NCBI GenBank assembly: GCA_039180875.1
Contig: JBCDCY010000007.1
Coordinates: 62,001 to 126,000, forward strand
Length of the DNA stretch: 64,000 nucleotides
Source of the DNA: JBCDCY01 sp039180875
Lineage (GTDB): Bacteria; Pseudomonadota; Alphaproteobacteria; Rhodobacterales; Rhodobacteraceae
Direction of reading: 5' to 3'
How positions within the stretch are numbered: position 1 is the first letter of the stretch; the number at the start of each line of letters is the position of its first letter. A program made the translations under genes and the position numbers. Positions 28,234 through 36,660 of the stretch are shown here, piece after piece. Under the pieces are notes generated by a model, which saw nothing but the letters and a program-made list of their open reading frames with translations, did no database searches and was not told the origin of the DNA.

Positions 28234-29496
28234 TTATCCGGCGTCCTTGCCCAACGCGCGCCAGCCGATATCGCGCCGGCAGACGCCGCCCGGCCAGTGG
28301 ATGCGGTCGACTGCCTCGTAGGCGCGGTCCCGAGCGGCGGCAAGCGTCGGGGCCCGCCCGGTGATCGACAGCACGCGCCCGCCGGCTGAGCGGATCGTGC
28401 CGTCCACCCGCTTGGTGCCGGCGTGGAAGACGCGCACGCCAGGCTCCTCCGCCGTGTCGAGGCCGCCGATCGCCTCGCCCGAGGCATAGCTCCCGGGATA
28501 GCCGCGCGCCGCCATGACGACGCAGAGCGCGTGGTCGTCGGCCCAGGTGACGGAGGTCTCGGCAAGCTCCCCTCGCGCCGTGGCGAGGCAGAGATCGAGG
28601 AGCTGCGCGCCGAGGCGCATGACCAGCACCTGGGCCTCCGGATCGCCGAAGCGGGCGTTGAACTCGATGAGGCGTGGCACACCATCCTCGATCATCAACC
28701 CGGCATAGAGCACGCCCTGATAGGGGCAGCCGCGGCGGGCCATCTCCGCCACCACGGGGGCGACGATCTCGGCGATGGCGCGGGCCTCGATCCCCGGCGT
28801 CAGCACCGGCGCGGGGCCGTAGGCGCCCATGCCGCCGGTGTTCGGGCCGCGGTCGCCCTCCCCGATCCGCTTGTGGTCCTGGGCGCTACCGATGGGCAAG
28901 ATGGTGTCGCCGTCGGCGAGGACGAAGAGGCTGGCCTCCTCCCCCCGCAGCATCTCCTCCAGCACCACCCGGGCGCCGGGCTCGGCGAAGAGCTGGGTGA
29001 GCGCGGCCTGGGCCTCCTCCATCGTCTCGGCCACCGTCACGCCCTTGCCGGCGGCGAGGCCGTCGGCCTTCACCACGATGGGCGCGCCGGCCTCGGCGAG
29101 GTAAGCCTCCGCCGACGCCAGATCGTCGAAGGTCGCGTGGGCGGCGGTCGGCGCGCCGACGGCGGCGCAGATCTCTTTGGTGAAGGCTTTGGAGGCCTCG
29201 AGCTCCGCCGCCGCAGCCGAGGGGCCGAAGGTGAGGATGCCGGCGTCGCGCAGCGCATCTGCGACGCCGGCGACCAGAGGTGCTTCCGGCCCCACCACCA
29301 CGAAGTCGATCGACTGAGCATCGCAGAACTCCACCACGCGCTCGCTGTCGCAGGGGTCGAGCTCCACGCACTCGGCAATCGCCGCGATGCCGGCATTGCC
29401 CGGCGCGGCGAACAGCGCATCGCATTTCGGATTTTGGCTGAAGGCCCAGACCAGGGCGTGCTCGCGCCCACCGCCGCCGAGGACGAGAATATTCAT
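28234..29496 (-). CDS. purD: Phosphoribosylamine-glycine ligase PurD
   Basis: PurD joins glycine to phosphoribosylamine in purine synthesis, using ATP. The 420-residue ATP-grasp enzyme has MNILVLGGGGREHALVWAF, PIVVKADGLAAGKGV near residue 130, and DHKRIGEGDRGPNTGGMGA followed by FNARFGDPEAQVL, the signature. The upstream open frame adds 60 non-family residues and was not used. It is divergent from xseA with 91 bp between starts. Length and motifs are normal. Confidence 0.97.
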   Translation of the reverse strand: MNILVLGGGGREHALVWAFSQNPKCDALFAAPGNAGIAAIAECVELDPCDSERVVEFCDAQSIDFVVVGPEAPLVAGVADALRDAGILTFGPSAAAAELEASKAFTKEICAAVGAPTAAHATFDDLASAEAYLAEAGAPIVVKADGLAAGKGVTVAETMEEAQAALTQLFAEPGARVVLEEMLRGEEASLFVLADGDTILPIGSAQDHKRIGEGDRGPNTGGMGAYGPAPVLTPGIEARAIAEIVAPVVAEMARRGCPYQGVLYAGLMIEDGVPRLIEFNARFGDPEAQVLVMRLGAQLLDLCLATARGELAETSVTWADDHALCVVMAARGYPGSYASGEAIGGLDTAEEPGVRVFHAGTKRVDGTIRSAGGRVLSITGRAPTLAAARDRAYEAVDRIHWPGGVCRRDIGWRALGKDAG

Positions 29497-29587
29497 GCCA
29501 AAACTCCGGCCCGTCGCCCCGGGTGCTTTTGCCCGGGCGGCGCCCGTTCTAGAGTCGCCCCCGGCGGGCGACAAGCGAAGGACGGAT

Positions 29588-31180
29588 ATGTCCGATCTGA
29601 TCGACGACGACGGCGGCGCGGCGGAGGGTGGAAACGTCCCCGCCTTCTCCGTCTCGGAGCTGTCGGGGGCGATCAAGCGGGTGGTGGAGGCCGAGTTTGG
29701 CTTCGTCCGGGTCCGGGGCGAGATCGGGCGGGTCTCGCGCCCCCGCTCGGGCCACGTCTATCTCGACCTGAAGGACGACCGGGCGGTGCTCGCCGCGGTG
29801 ATTTGGAAGGGGGTGGCCCAGGGCCTCCGACCCCAGCCGGAGGAGGGGATGGAGGTGGTGGCGACCGGCCGCCTCACCACCTTCGCCGGGCAATCGCGCT
29901 ACCAATTGGTAATCGAGCATCTCGCCCCGGCCGGCGTCGGCGCGCTGATGGCGATGCTCGAGAAGCGGCGCCAGGCCCTGGCGGCGGAGGGGCTCTTCGC
30001 GGCGGAGCGGAAGCGCCCCCTGCCCTTCCTGCCCGAGGTGATCGGCGTCGTCACCTCCCCCTCGGGCGCCGTCATCCGCGATATCCTACACCGGCTGGCC
30101 GATCGGTTCCCGCGGACCGTGCTGATCTGGCCGGTGGCGGTGCAGGGCGAGCGCTCGGCTGGTGAGGTCGCGGCCGCTATCCGCGGCTTCGACGCCATTC
30201 CGCCCGATGGGCCGGTGCCCCGACCCGATCTACTGATCGTGGCCCGCGGCGGCGGCTCGATCGAGGATCTTTGGGGCTTCAACGAAGAGATCGTGGTGCG
30301 GGCCGCGGCCGAGAGCGCGATCCCGCTGATCTCCGCCGTCGGGCACGAGACCGACACGACATTGATCGACCATGCCGCCGATCAGCGCGCGCCCACCCCC
30401 ACGGCAGCGGCCGAGATGGCGGTGCCGGTCCGGGCCGAGCTGCTGGCGACCCTCGCCGCGCTCGAGGAGCGGCGGCGGCGGGCCCTCAGCCGGCAGCTCG
30501 AGGTGAGCGGCCGGCGGCTCCGCGATCTGGCGCGGGTGCTGCCCCGCCCGGACATGCTGCTGGCCGAGCGGGTGCAGATCCTCGACGGCCTGGCGCTGCG
30601 CCTGCCCCGAGCGCTCGCCGCCCATGCCCAGGCACAGCGGGCACGGCTCGGCTCCGGCGCCGGCGGGCGCTTTGGCCCGGCGCTGCTCCGCGCCCTCCTC
30701 CGCGAACGCCAGCGGCGGGTGGCCGACCTGGCCGTCGTCTTGCCCCGCGCCCTCAGCCGTCGCCTGGCCGAAGCGCGGGAGGGAACGAGGCGCGCCGCCC
30801 AGCGCCTGCGGCCCGAGAGGGTGCTTCGCGGCCTCGAGCTCGACCAGCGTCGGCTTGCCGAGGCCGATCGCCGGCTCAACCGCAGCGCCCAGGCATCGCT
30901 GGGAGCAGCCCGGCGCCAACTCGCGAGCCAGCGCCGATTGCTCGACGGTCTGAGCTATCGCGGCACCCTGGCGCGCGGCTTCGCGGTCGTGCGTGAGCCG
31001 GGGGCGGCCGTCGTCTCCTCCCAGGCCGAGGCAGCGACCCGCACAGCGCTGGAGATCGAGTTCTCCGACGGCCGGCTGACTGTCGCGGTGACCGGCGACG
31101 CCCCCAAACCACCAGCGCCGCAAGCCGCCCCAAAGCGGCGCCGACGCAAGTCGGACGAGGATCAGGGATCGTTGTTCTGA
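29588..31180 (+). CDS. xseA: Exodeoxyribonuclease VII large subunit
   Basis: XseA forms exonuclease VII with XseB and degrades single-stranded DNA. The N-terminal OB-fold has FSVSELSGAIKRVVEAEFGF and RSGHVYLDLKDDRAVLAAVIW. The catalytic domain has VVTSPSGAVIRDILHRL, ARGGGSIEDLWGFNEE and SAVGHETDTTLIDHAADQRAPTPTAAAE. The C-terminal half is a long Arg-rich coiled coil ending in RGFAVVR and a basic tail. At 530 residues it is slightly long. The ATG at 29588 has an AAGGA site nine bases before it. Confidence 0.95.
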   Translation: MSDLIDDDGGAAEGGNVPAFSVSELSGAIKRVVEAEFGFVRVRGEIGRVSRPRSGHVYLDLKDDRAVLAAVIWKGVAQGLRPQPEEGMEVVATGRLTTFAGQSRYQLVIEHLAPAGVGALMAMLEKRRQALAAEGLFAAERKRPLPFLPEVIGVVTSPSGAVIRDILHRLADRFPRTVLIWPVAVQGERSAGEVAAAIRGFDAIPPDGPVPRPDLLIVARGGGSIEDLWGFNEEIVVRAAAESAIPLISAVGHETDTTLIDHAADQRAPTPTAAAEMAVPVRAELLATLAALEERRRRALSRQLEVSGRRLRDLARVLPRPDMLLAERVQILDGLALRLPRALAAHAQAQRARLGSGAGGRFGPALLRALLRERQRRVADLAVVLPRALSRRLAEAREGTRRAAQRLRPERVLRGLELDQRRLAEADRRLNRSAQASLGAARRQLASQRRLLDGLSYRGTLARGFAVVREPGAAVVSSQAEAATRTALEIEFSDGRLTVAVTGDAPKPPAPQAAPKRRRRKSDEDQGSLF

Positions 31181-31257
31181 CCGACTCAGGCGGCGCTCAG
31201 CGCACGCCTCAACCAGGCGACATCACTGGTCCGGCGGGAAAGCACTGAGCCCGAGGT

Positions 31258-31671
31258 TCAGACCCCGGTATCGGGCCCCGGACACTCGAGCGGCGCCTGG
31301 TCCTGGCCCACCAGCAGCAGATCGCCGTCGCCCGACGTCGCCCCGGCGATCCGCGCGAGGTAGGAACCGCCCCGCTCCAAAAAGTTCCAGCAGACCGGCT
31401 GCAGGCTGCCCTCGTAGACGAAGCAGATCTGATCGCCCGAGGGGTACCAGTGCCCCTCCTCGCAAAGGCCGGAGGCAAAGCGCCAGCGCACCCGGCGATC
31501 GGGGAAATAGCGCTCGGCCCCATAGGGCTCGCCCTGCAGTGTGAAGTAGAGCGTATTGCCCTCGCTCAGCTGCTCGAACTCCTTGGGCGAGACCACCCGC
31601 TCCGCCGCCGCATGGGCACCGACGGCCAGCAGCAGCAGGGCGACAGCGCCGGCGAGTGCGCGCCGGCTCAA
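31258..31671 (-). CDS. Secreted cysteine-containing protein, paralogue 1
   Basis: A 137-residue protein with an N-terminal signal (ALAGAVALLLLAVGAHAAAE) and no other membrane segment. It aligns by eye with its upstream neighbour: GNTLYFTLQGEPYGAERYFP against GKTVYYSALGEHWGREYYWP, then a W/F-rich stretch and conserved Cys (GLCEEGHWYPSGDQICFVYE). The paired Cys suggest disulfides in the periplasm. Its ATG overlaps the neighbour's stop by four bases, so they are co-translated. I know no function for the family. Confidence 0.7.
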   Translation of the reverse strand: MSRRALAGAVALLLLAVGAHAAAERVVSPKEFEQLSEGNTLYFTLQGEPYGAERYFPDRRVRWRFASGLCEEGHWYPSGDQICFVYEGSLQPVCWNFLERGGSYLARIAGATSGDGDLLLVGQDQAPLECPGPDTGV

Positions 31672-32117
31672 CTGACGATATCCGGCGCGCAGGAGAAGGG
31701 CGCGACGGTGATGTTGGTCACCATCTGCTCGACGTTCAGCGTCGTCGGCTCCGGATTGGTCGGCAGGATCACGATCTCCTCACCCCGGCGCATGTGGCGA
31801 AAGCAGTTCGGCCGGTCGAAGTAGAAGCAATATTCCAGCGTCACCGGATCATGCTCCCAGGTCGCCTCGGCGCAATCGCCGGAGGCGTGCTGGAAGGTCA
31901 CGCGATTGGTGCCGGGCCAGTAATACTCCCGCCCCCAATGCTCGCCGAGGGCGCTGTAGTAGACGGTCTTGCCCATCACCATCTCGCGCCAGGTCGCGGG
32001 CTTGATGTCGATATCGCCCGCCTGGGGCTGCAGCCGCTCAGGCTCCGCCCGTCCGGGCAAGGCCGTCAGCGCCACCAGGGCCGCCAGCAGAAGAGTGTAG
32101 CACCGCGTCATCGCCAT
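31668..32117 (-). CDS. Secreted cysteine-containing protein, paralogue 2
   Basis: A 149-residue protein with a signal peptide (TRCYTLLLAALVALTALPGRAE). The mature part has a TWREMVMGKTVYYSALGEHW block, SGDCAEATWEHDPVTLEYCF and NCFRHMRRGEEIVIL, matching its downstream paralogue. It is the first gene of the pair. ATG at 32117 (MAMTRC) was chosen; a second ATG two codons later is equally plausible, and an upstream frame extension is not family-like. It is divergent from the Sel1-repeat gene. Function unknown. Confidence 0.7.
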   Translation of the reverse strand: MAMTRCYTLLLAALVALTALPGRAEPERLQPQAGDIDIKPATWREMVMGKTVYYSALGEHWGREYYWPGTNRVTFQHASGDCAEATWEHDPVTLEYCFYFDRPNCFRHMRRGEEIVILPTNPEPTTLNVEQMVTNITVAPFSCAPDIVS

Positions 32118-32247
32118 CCCCGATATCCCATGCCTGGATATGGCACATTCGCGCGCCCCGGGCGAGGGGACCGCGCGCCGCCCTGGCAAAAATCGCCCGC
32201 CGGTGGCACTCTGCCCACTCACGTTTTGGTTAAGGCTTAACGCGATC

Positions 32248-33783
32248 GTGGGTGGGTTGGAGTATCAGAGCGTCGAGGCGTTTTTTCAGGCCAATTGGGG
32301 CTGGGCCGCGGGCATTGCCGCCTCGATGTTCGGCCTCACGCTCTTTGCCGGCCGCCTTCTGCACCCCACCAGCCGAGACGAGATCGCGCTCTGGCTGATG
32401 GGCGCCCAGACGGAGGAGGGCTGGTCGCGCTCCTTCATCTCCCTCTTCGACGCCGTCTTCGGCGAGCGACACCTGTCGTGGAAATGCTTCGTCCGGTCGG
32501 CCATCGCCTCGCTGATCGCAGTGGCCGTGATCTGGCTGCTGATGGGCCGGCTTGGCGCGATCGGCCCGCGGCTGCAGGCGGAGCTGTCGCTTGGCGCCGT
32601 TCTGGCGCTGGCGCTGATCGTCAACGTGGCCGCTGACTATCTGTCGCTGTTGGAGACACGCTGGCTGCTCGGACAGATGCACCGCTTCCGCTCCTGGCCA
32701 GTGCAGGCGCTGGTGCTGATCGGCGACCTGTTGCTCTCCGGCGCGATCATCTGGCTGGCGATCTACGCCTATGTCAGCAGTCCGCTTTACACCGGTGAGG
32801 GCGAGAGCTTTGCCGAGATCCTCGGCGTCTTCTCGATCTTCTCGGTGCTCTTCTACTCGACGTTCCTCACCAGCGTCTGGACCTGGGCCTATATCCTCTC
32901 GACCTGGGTCATGCGGACCGTGGCCCGGCTGCGCATCGCCCGACTGCTGGACGTCGAGGGCAAGCCAGTCGCGATCCTCGGCCTGATCCTCGGCAGCGTC
33001 GTCTTCCTCGGCTCGTTCGGCGCCTCTCTGGCCCTGCAACGCGACGCCGATGGCCTGACCGCCGCCGACCGCACCCTGTGCTCTGTCTTCAAGGGCCCGG
33101 TCTGCCTCCACGTCGCGGAACTTACAGCAGAGGAGCAAGCCCAGTTCGACCTCATCCTCCTCGCCTGCGAGGGCAGTATGACGCGGGAGTGCGTGGACCA
33201 GGGCCTGGACCGAGGCTTTGGAGACTGGGAAATTAGGCCGACGATCGCGGGACGCCTTTTTGGCGTGGCGTGCGAAAGCGGCAATGCCCGAGGCTGCACC
33301 GCTCTTGGCCACCTCCACGTAGGTGGGATCGGCCTTCAACCAAACGCTTCAGAGGCAGCCCGGCTCTATGCGCGGGGCTGTGATGGCGGCGATGCCCGGG
33401 GCTGCACCAGCCTGGGATACCTCCATGCGGAAGGCATCGGCATGAACCCCGACCCGGCGGAGGCAGCCCGGTTCTTTGCCCGAGGCTGCGATGGCGACGA
33501 TGCCCGGGGCTGCACCAATCTCGGCGTCCTCCACGAGGAAGGCATCGGTATGGACCCCGACCCGGCAGAGGCAGCCCGGCTCTATGCCCGAGGATGCGCT
33601 GGCGGCAATGCTCTGGGCTGCATCAATCTCGGCCTCCTTCACGAGAGGGGCATCGGCGCGGACCCCGACCTAGCCGAGGCCGGGCGGCTCTATCGGTTGG
33701 GGTGTGAGATGGGTGAGGCGGACGCTTGTGATTGGGCGGCGGAGGTGGAGGCGGAGTTGCAGGGTGGTGCGACGGGGCGTTGA
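32248..33783 (+). CDS. Membrane protein with C-terminal cysteine-rich Sel1 repeats
   Basis: The first 270 or so residues contain about five hydrophobic spans (AAGIAASMFGLTLFAGRLL, SLIAVAVIWLLMGRLG, LGAVLALALIVNVAADYL, ALVLIGDLLLSGAIIWLA and AILGLILGSVVFLGSFG). The C-terminal third has four to five Sel1-like repeats of 36 residues of the form EAARLYARGC, then about seven residues and GCTSLGYLHAEGIGMNPDP. The Cys-x7-Cys spacing is that of disulfide-bonded Hcp-type repeats, so this domain should lie in the periplasm. Repeats are nearly identical at DNA level. The start is taken as GTG with an AAGG 12 bases upstream; TTG at 32257 is an alternative. Confidence 0.75.
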   Translation: MGGLEYQSVEAFFQANWGWAAGIAASMFGLTLFAGRLLHPTSRDEIALWLMGAQTEEGWSRSFISLFDAVFGERHLSWKCFVRSAIASLIAVAVIWLLMGRLGAIGPRLQAELSLGAVLALALIVNVAADYLSLLETRWLLGQMHRFRSWPVQALVLIGDLLLSGAIIWLAIYAYVSSPLYTGEGESFAEILGVFSIFSVLFYSTFLTSVWTWAYILSTWVMRTVARLRIARLLDVEGKPVAILGLILGSVVFLGSFGASLALQRDADGLTAADRTLCSVFKGPVCLHVAELTAEEQAQFDLILLACEGSMTRECVDQGLDRGFGDWEIRPTIAGRLFGVACESGNARGCTALGHLHVGGIGLQPNASEAARLYARGCDGGDARGCTSLGYLHAEGIGMNPDPAEAARFFARGCDGDDARGCTNLGVLHEEGIGMDPDPAEAARLYARGCAGGNALGCINLGLLHERGIGADPDLAEAGRLYRLGCEMGEADACDWAAEVEAELQGGATGR

Positions 33784-33940
33784 GGGCTGGCGTTTGCGGG
33801 TGGGTATTGCCGCTGCAACTCACGGCGTTGACACGCGCTGACACCGTTTTGTGAGGGGGGGATTTGGTGGGGCGACCCGTTCCTATGTGGTCGGCTGCGA
33901 CCGGTGGTCGCGCTGAGACACCTGACTTAGGAAACGCCCC

Positions 33941-34306
33941 ATGCCTCGCTTCGTTACCAAAGCCCTCCACGCCTATATCGACTATCCCGTCGCGCTGTCG
34001 CTGATGGTGCTGCCGATGATCCTCGGCCTTGGCGCGAGCAATCCGCTCGCCTTTTGGATGTCGGTCGTGACCGGCGCCGCGGCCTTTGTCCTCACCCTGC
34101 TGACCGATCACCAGACGGGCCTGATCCGGGTCCTGCCCTATCGCTTCCACCTGATCGTCGACGGCATCGTCGGGGCGGCATTCCTGGCCGCGCCCATCGC
34201 CCTCGGCTTCACGGGGATCGACATGGCCTACTACCTCGCCATGGGTGGCGCGGTCGTGGTCGTCGTCGGCCTGCACAAGCCCGATCAGGTCGCCGTTCCC
34301 GCCTGA
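33941..34306 (+). CDS. Hypothetical four-span membrane protein
   Basis: A 121-residue protein with spans at about residues 14-33 (YPVALSLMVLPMILGLGA), 37-54 (AFWMSVVTGAAAFVLTLL), 70-90 (HLIVDGIVGAAFLAAPIALGF) and 94-112 (MAYYLAMGGAVVVVVGL). The two halves look weakly repeated, recalling the SPW-repeat arrangement. An AGGA ribosome site precedes the ATG. A strong intrinsic terminator follows, so it is probably monocistronic. Function unknown. The 157 bp before it contains a TTGACA but no good -10 at the right distance. Confidence 0.7.
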   Translation: MPRFVTKALHAYIDYPVALSLMVLPMILGLGASNPLAFWMSVVTGAAAFVLTLLTDHQTGLIRVLPYRFHLIVDGIVGAAFLAAPIALGFTGIDMAYYLAMGGAVVVVVGLHKPDQVAVPA

Positions 34307-34336
34307 CCCAACACACACACACCGCTCGCTACGGTG

Positions 34337-34368
34337 GGGGGTCGGCCATTGGCCGGCCCCTTGTTTTA
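34337..34368 (+). terminator. Intrinsic terminator
   Basis: GGGGTCGGCC and GGCCGGCCCC pair as a 10-bp stem with one G-U and a 3-nt loop, followed by TTGTTTTATT. It ends the plus-strand gene just upstream; phoX converges from the other side. Confidence 0.85.
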
Positions 34369-34385
34369 TTGCCCGAAGCCGTCGG

Positions 34386-36416
34386 TCAGGACCCGATCGG
34401 CCCGCCGCCCTGCTTTCTGACGACGACGACCGAGGGGCGCGGCGGCATCCCGTCCGCGAAGTCCGGCCAGCGGGTGGCGGGATCCTCGAAGGTCGAGTCG
34501 CGCTCAAAGCCCGGATAGGAGCTCACGCCATCCGTCGCGGGGTGCTGCACCGCCAGGAACAGCGTCTCGCTGTCCGGCGTGAAGTAGGGCCCGCAGAGCT
34601 CCGCCCCCACCGGGCAGCGGAAGAAGAGCTTCGAGGAGCCCCGCACCTCGCCCTCCGTGTCGATGGCATAGAGCCCGTCGGCCTTGCCCGTCAGCGGCCA
34701 GCCGCGACCCTGGTCGGTGGAGATCCAGAGCCGGCCGTCGGCGTCGATGGCGCAGTTGTCGGGCGAGCCGAACCAACCGTGCTCGGACGTCGCCGGGCCC
34801 CATTGGGCGCCCACCTCGGCCACGCTCGGGTCGCCGCAGCGGATCAGGATCTCCCACTGCGCGCTGGCCGTGTCGTGGTCGCCGGCCGGCACCGTGATCT
34901 CGATCACGTGGCCAAAGGCGCTCTCGGCCCGCGGGTTCGCCGCATCGACCTGCTCCGCCGTCCGCCGGGTGTTATTGGTCAGCATGACGTAGACCTTGTC
35001 GCCATGCGGCTGCACATCCTCGGGCCGATCCATCGGCGTGGCGCCGAGCAGATCGCCCGCGATCCGCGCGTCGATCACCACGTCGGCCTGGGATGTGAAG
35101 CCGTTCTCCTCCGTCAGCGGGCCTTGCCCGAAGACCAGCGGCATCCAGTCCAGCGTGCCGTCCTCGTTGAAGCGCGCGACGGAGAGTTCGCCCTCCGACA
35201 GGAGCGTCATGTCGGCGGCCTTGTCGCCTGAGACCCGGCCCGAAGAGACGAAGCGGTAGAGGTAGTCGAACCGGTTGTCGTCGCCGGTATAGACCACGAC
35301 GCGGCCATCGGTGTTGACGATGGATTCCGCCCCCTCATGCCGGAAACGGCCGAGCGCGGTATGCTTGACCGGTGTCGAGGCCGGATCCATCGGGTCGACC
35401 TCGACGATCCAACCGAAGCGGTGCGACTCGTTCGGCTCCCTGTCGATGTTGAAGCGGTCGTGGTAGCGCCCCCAGGCATACCAGCCGCCCGGCACGCCGT
35501 AGCGGCGCATCTTGGCGGCCTCCTCCTCGGAGAAGCCGTCAAGCGTCGGGTCGCCCTCACCGTCGAGGTTGTCGGTCCAGAAATAGCCGTGGAAGTTCTC
35601 CTCGGCCATCAGATAGGTGCCCCAGGGCGTGATGCCGCCGGCGCAGTTGTTGAGGGTGCCGAAGACCGCCATGCCGGCAGGATCGGCCGAGGTCTTCATC
35701 CGGTCGTGGCCGGCGGCCGGACCGGAGAAGGTCATCGCCGTGTCGAGCGCCGTGATCCGGCGGTTGAGCGGGCTGTCGAGCACCGGGGCCCAGCTGCCGT
35801 CCGCGCTCTGCGCGATCTCGATGACCGTGCCGCCATGGGCCGCCATCTCGATCTCCGCCAGCTCCCGCGTCATGCCCTGAAAGCCGTCACGGTCCTGGCG
35901 GCCGAGGCCGGGGAACATCACCTCCTCATTGGTGTATTCGTGGTTCACGCAGAGCACGCCGCGGGACTGGTCCGCGTTGATCGGCACGAAGCCCACATAG
36001 TCGTTGTTGTAGCCGAACTGCTTGAGCTGGGCCTCGACCGACTGGTTCATCGGGTCGAACTCCGGCGCATCGGCGGTGATCGGATCGCCCCAGCGCAGCA
36101 GCACGTCGGCCGAATAGCCCTCGGCGATGTGGTGGGTCTCGTCGACACCGCTCTCCAGCTCGCTGAAGGTGAAGGCCGAGCCTTCGGCCGCCTCCGCCGG
36201 GCCGGTCGCGGTGGTGAGCGCCGTGGTGCCGAACAAAGCCGTCGTGGCAGAGACGCCGAGGACGCCGCGCATCACATCGCGCCGCCCGTAGCGCCGGTTG
36301 ATGACATCGCCGATGGTGTTGGAGAGGTTGGGATTGGTCGGGATGTCGTCGAAGGCTTCGAACGCCTCCGCCTTATTGCCGACCTCCGGGCTGTTGATGA
36401 TGGTCTTGCGGTCCAT
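34386..36416 (-). CDS. phoX: PhoX-family alkaline phosphatase
   Basis: A 676-residue exported phosphatase that releases phosphate from organic esters using calcium and iron. The twin-arginine signal includes GRRDVMRGVLGVSATTALFG near residue 45. The family segments VPINADQSRGVLCVNHEYTN (Fe/Ca region), MAEENFHGYF, RFGWIVEVDPMDP, TGDDNRFDYLYRFVS and MDRPEDVQPHG are present. The AAGGAG ribosome site is seven bases before the ATG. A Pho box lies about 110-125 bp upstream of the start, so it should be switched on by PhoB when phosphate is short. Intact by length. Confidence 0.94.
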   Translation of the reverse strand: MDRKTIINSPEVGNKAEAFEAFDDIPTNPNLSNTIGDVINRRYGRRDVMRGVLGVSATTALFGTTALTTATGPAEAAEGSAFTFSELESGVDETHHIAEGYSADVLLRWGDPITADAPEFDPMNQSVEAQLKQFGYNNDYVGFVPINADQSRGVLCVNHEYTNEEVMFPGLGRQDRDGFQGMTRELAEIEMAAHGGTVIEIAQSADGSWAPVLDSPLNRRITALDTAMTFSGPAAGHDRMKTSADPAGMAVFGTLNNCAGGITPWGTYLMAEENFHGYFWTDNLDGEGDPTLDGFSEEEAAKMRRYGVPGGWYAWGRYHDRFNIDREPNESHRFGWIVEVDPMDPASTPVKHTALGRFRHEGAESIVNTDGRVVVYTGDDNRFDYLYRFVSSGRVSGDKAADMTLLSEGELSVARFNEDGTLDWMPLVFGQGPLTEENGFTSQADVVIDARIAGDLLGATPMDRPEDVQPHGDKVYVMLTNNTRRTAEQVDAANPRAESAFGHVIEITVPAGDHDTASAQWEILIRCGDPSVAEVGAQWGPATSEHGWFGSPDNCAIDADGRLWISTDQGRGWPLTGKADGLYAIDTEGEVRGSSKLFFRCPVGAELCGPYFTPDSETLFLAVQHPATDGVSSYPGFERDSTFEDPATRWPDFADGMPPRPSVVVVRKQGGGPIGS

Positions 36417-36507
36417 GGCTGTTCTCCTTGCTTTGGACTCTGTCGCGCGCGCACCACCCCCCTTTTTCGACGCTCGTCACCTCCCGTCTGCTGCGCCGGT
36501 GACTCGG

Positions 36508-36541
36508 AGTATGCAGCGGATTCGCGACAGTCTGTAGACAG
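36508..36541 (-). promoter_or_regulatory. Pho box and -10 element of phoX
   Basis: On the minus strand CTGTCTACAGACTGTCGC has two CTGTC half-sites exactly 11 bp apart, the PhoB direct-repeat spacing. CATACT follows 10 bp after the box at the place of a PhoB-dependent -10. The site faces phoX. Confidence 0.8.
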
Positions 36542-36660
36542 TGTCGGCCAGCGCGGACCCGGCCGGGGCGAAAAGCGTTCTCGCAGATGTCGCATTTGAC
36601 GACCCCGGGGGCAGATGTGGCAGATATGGTCTGCGCTGGCGGGAGCGCAGAGGGAGGCCG

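Noticed and set aside
32229..32241. GTTAAGGCTTAAC as a CtrA site
   Set aside because: The TTAA half-sites are 3 bp apart, not 7, so it does not fit the CtrA consensus.
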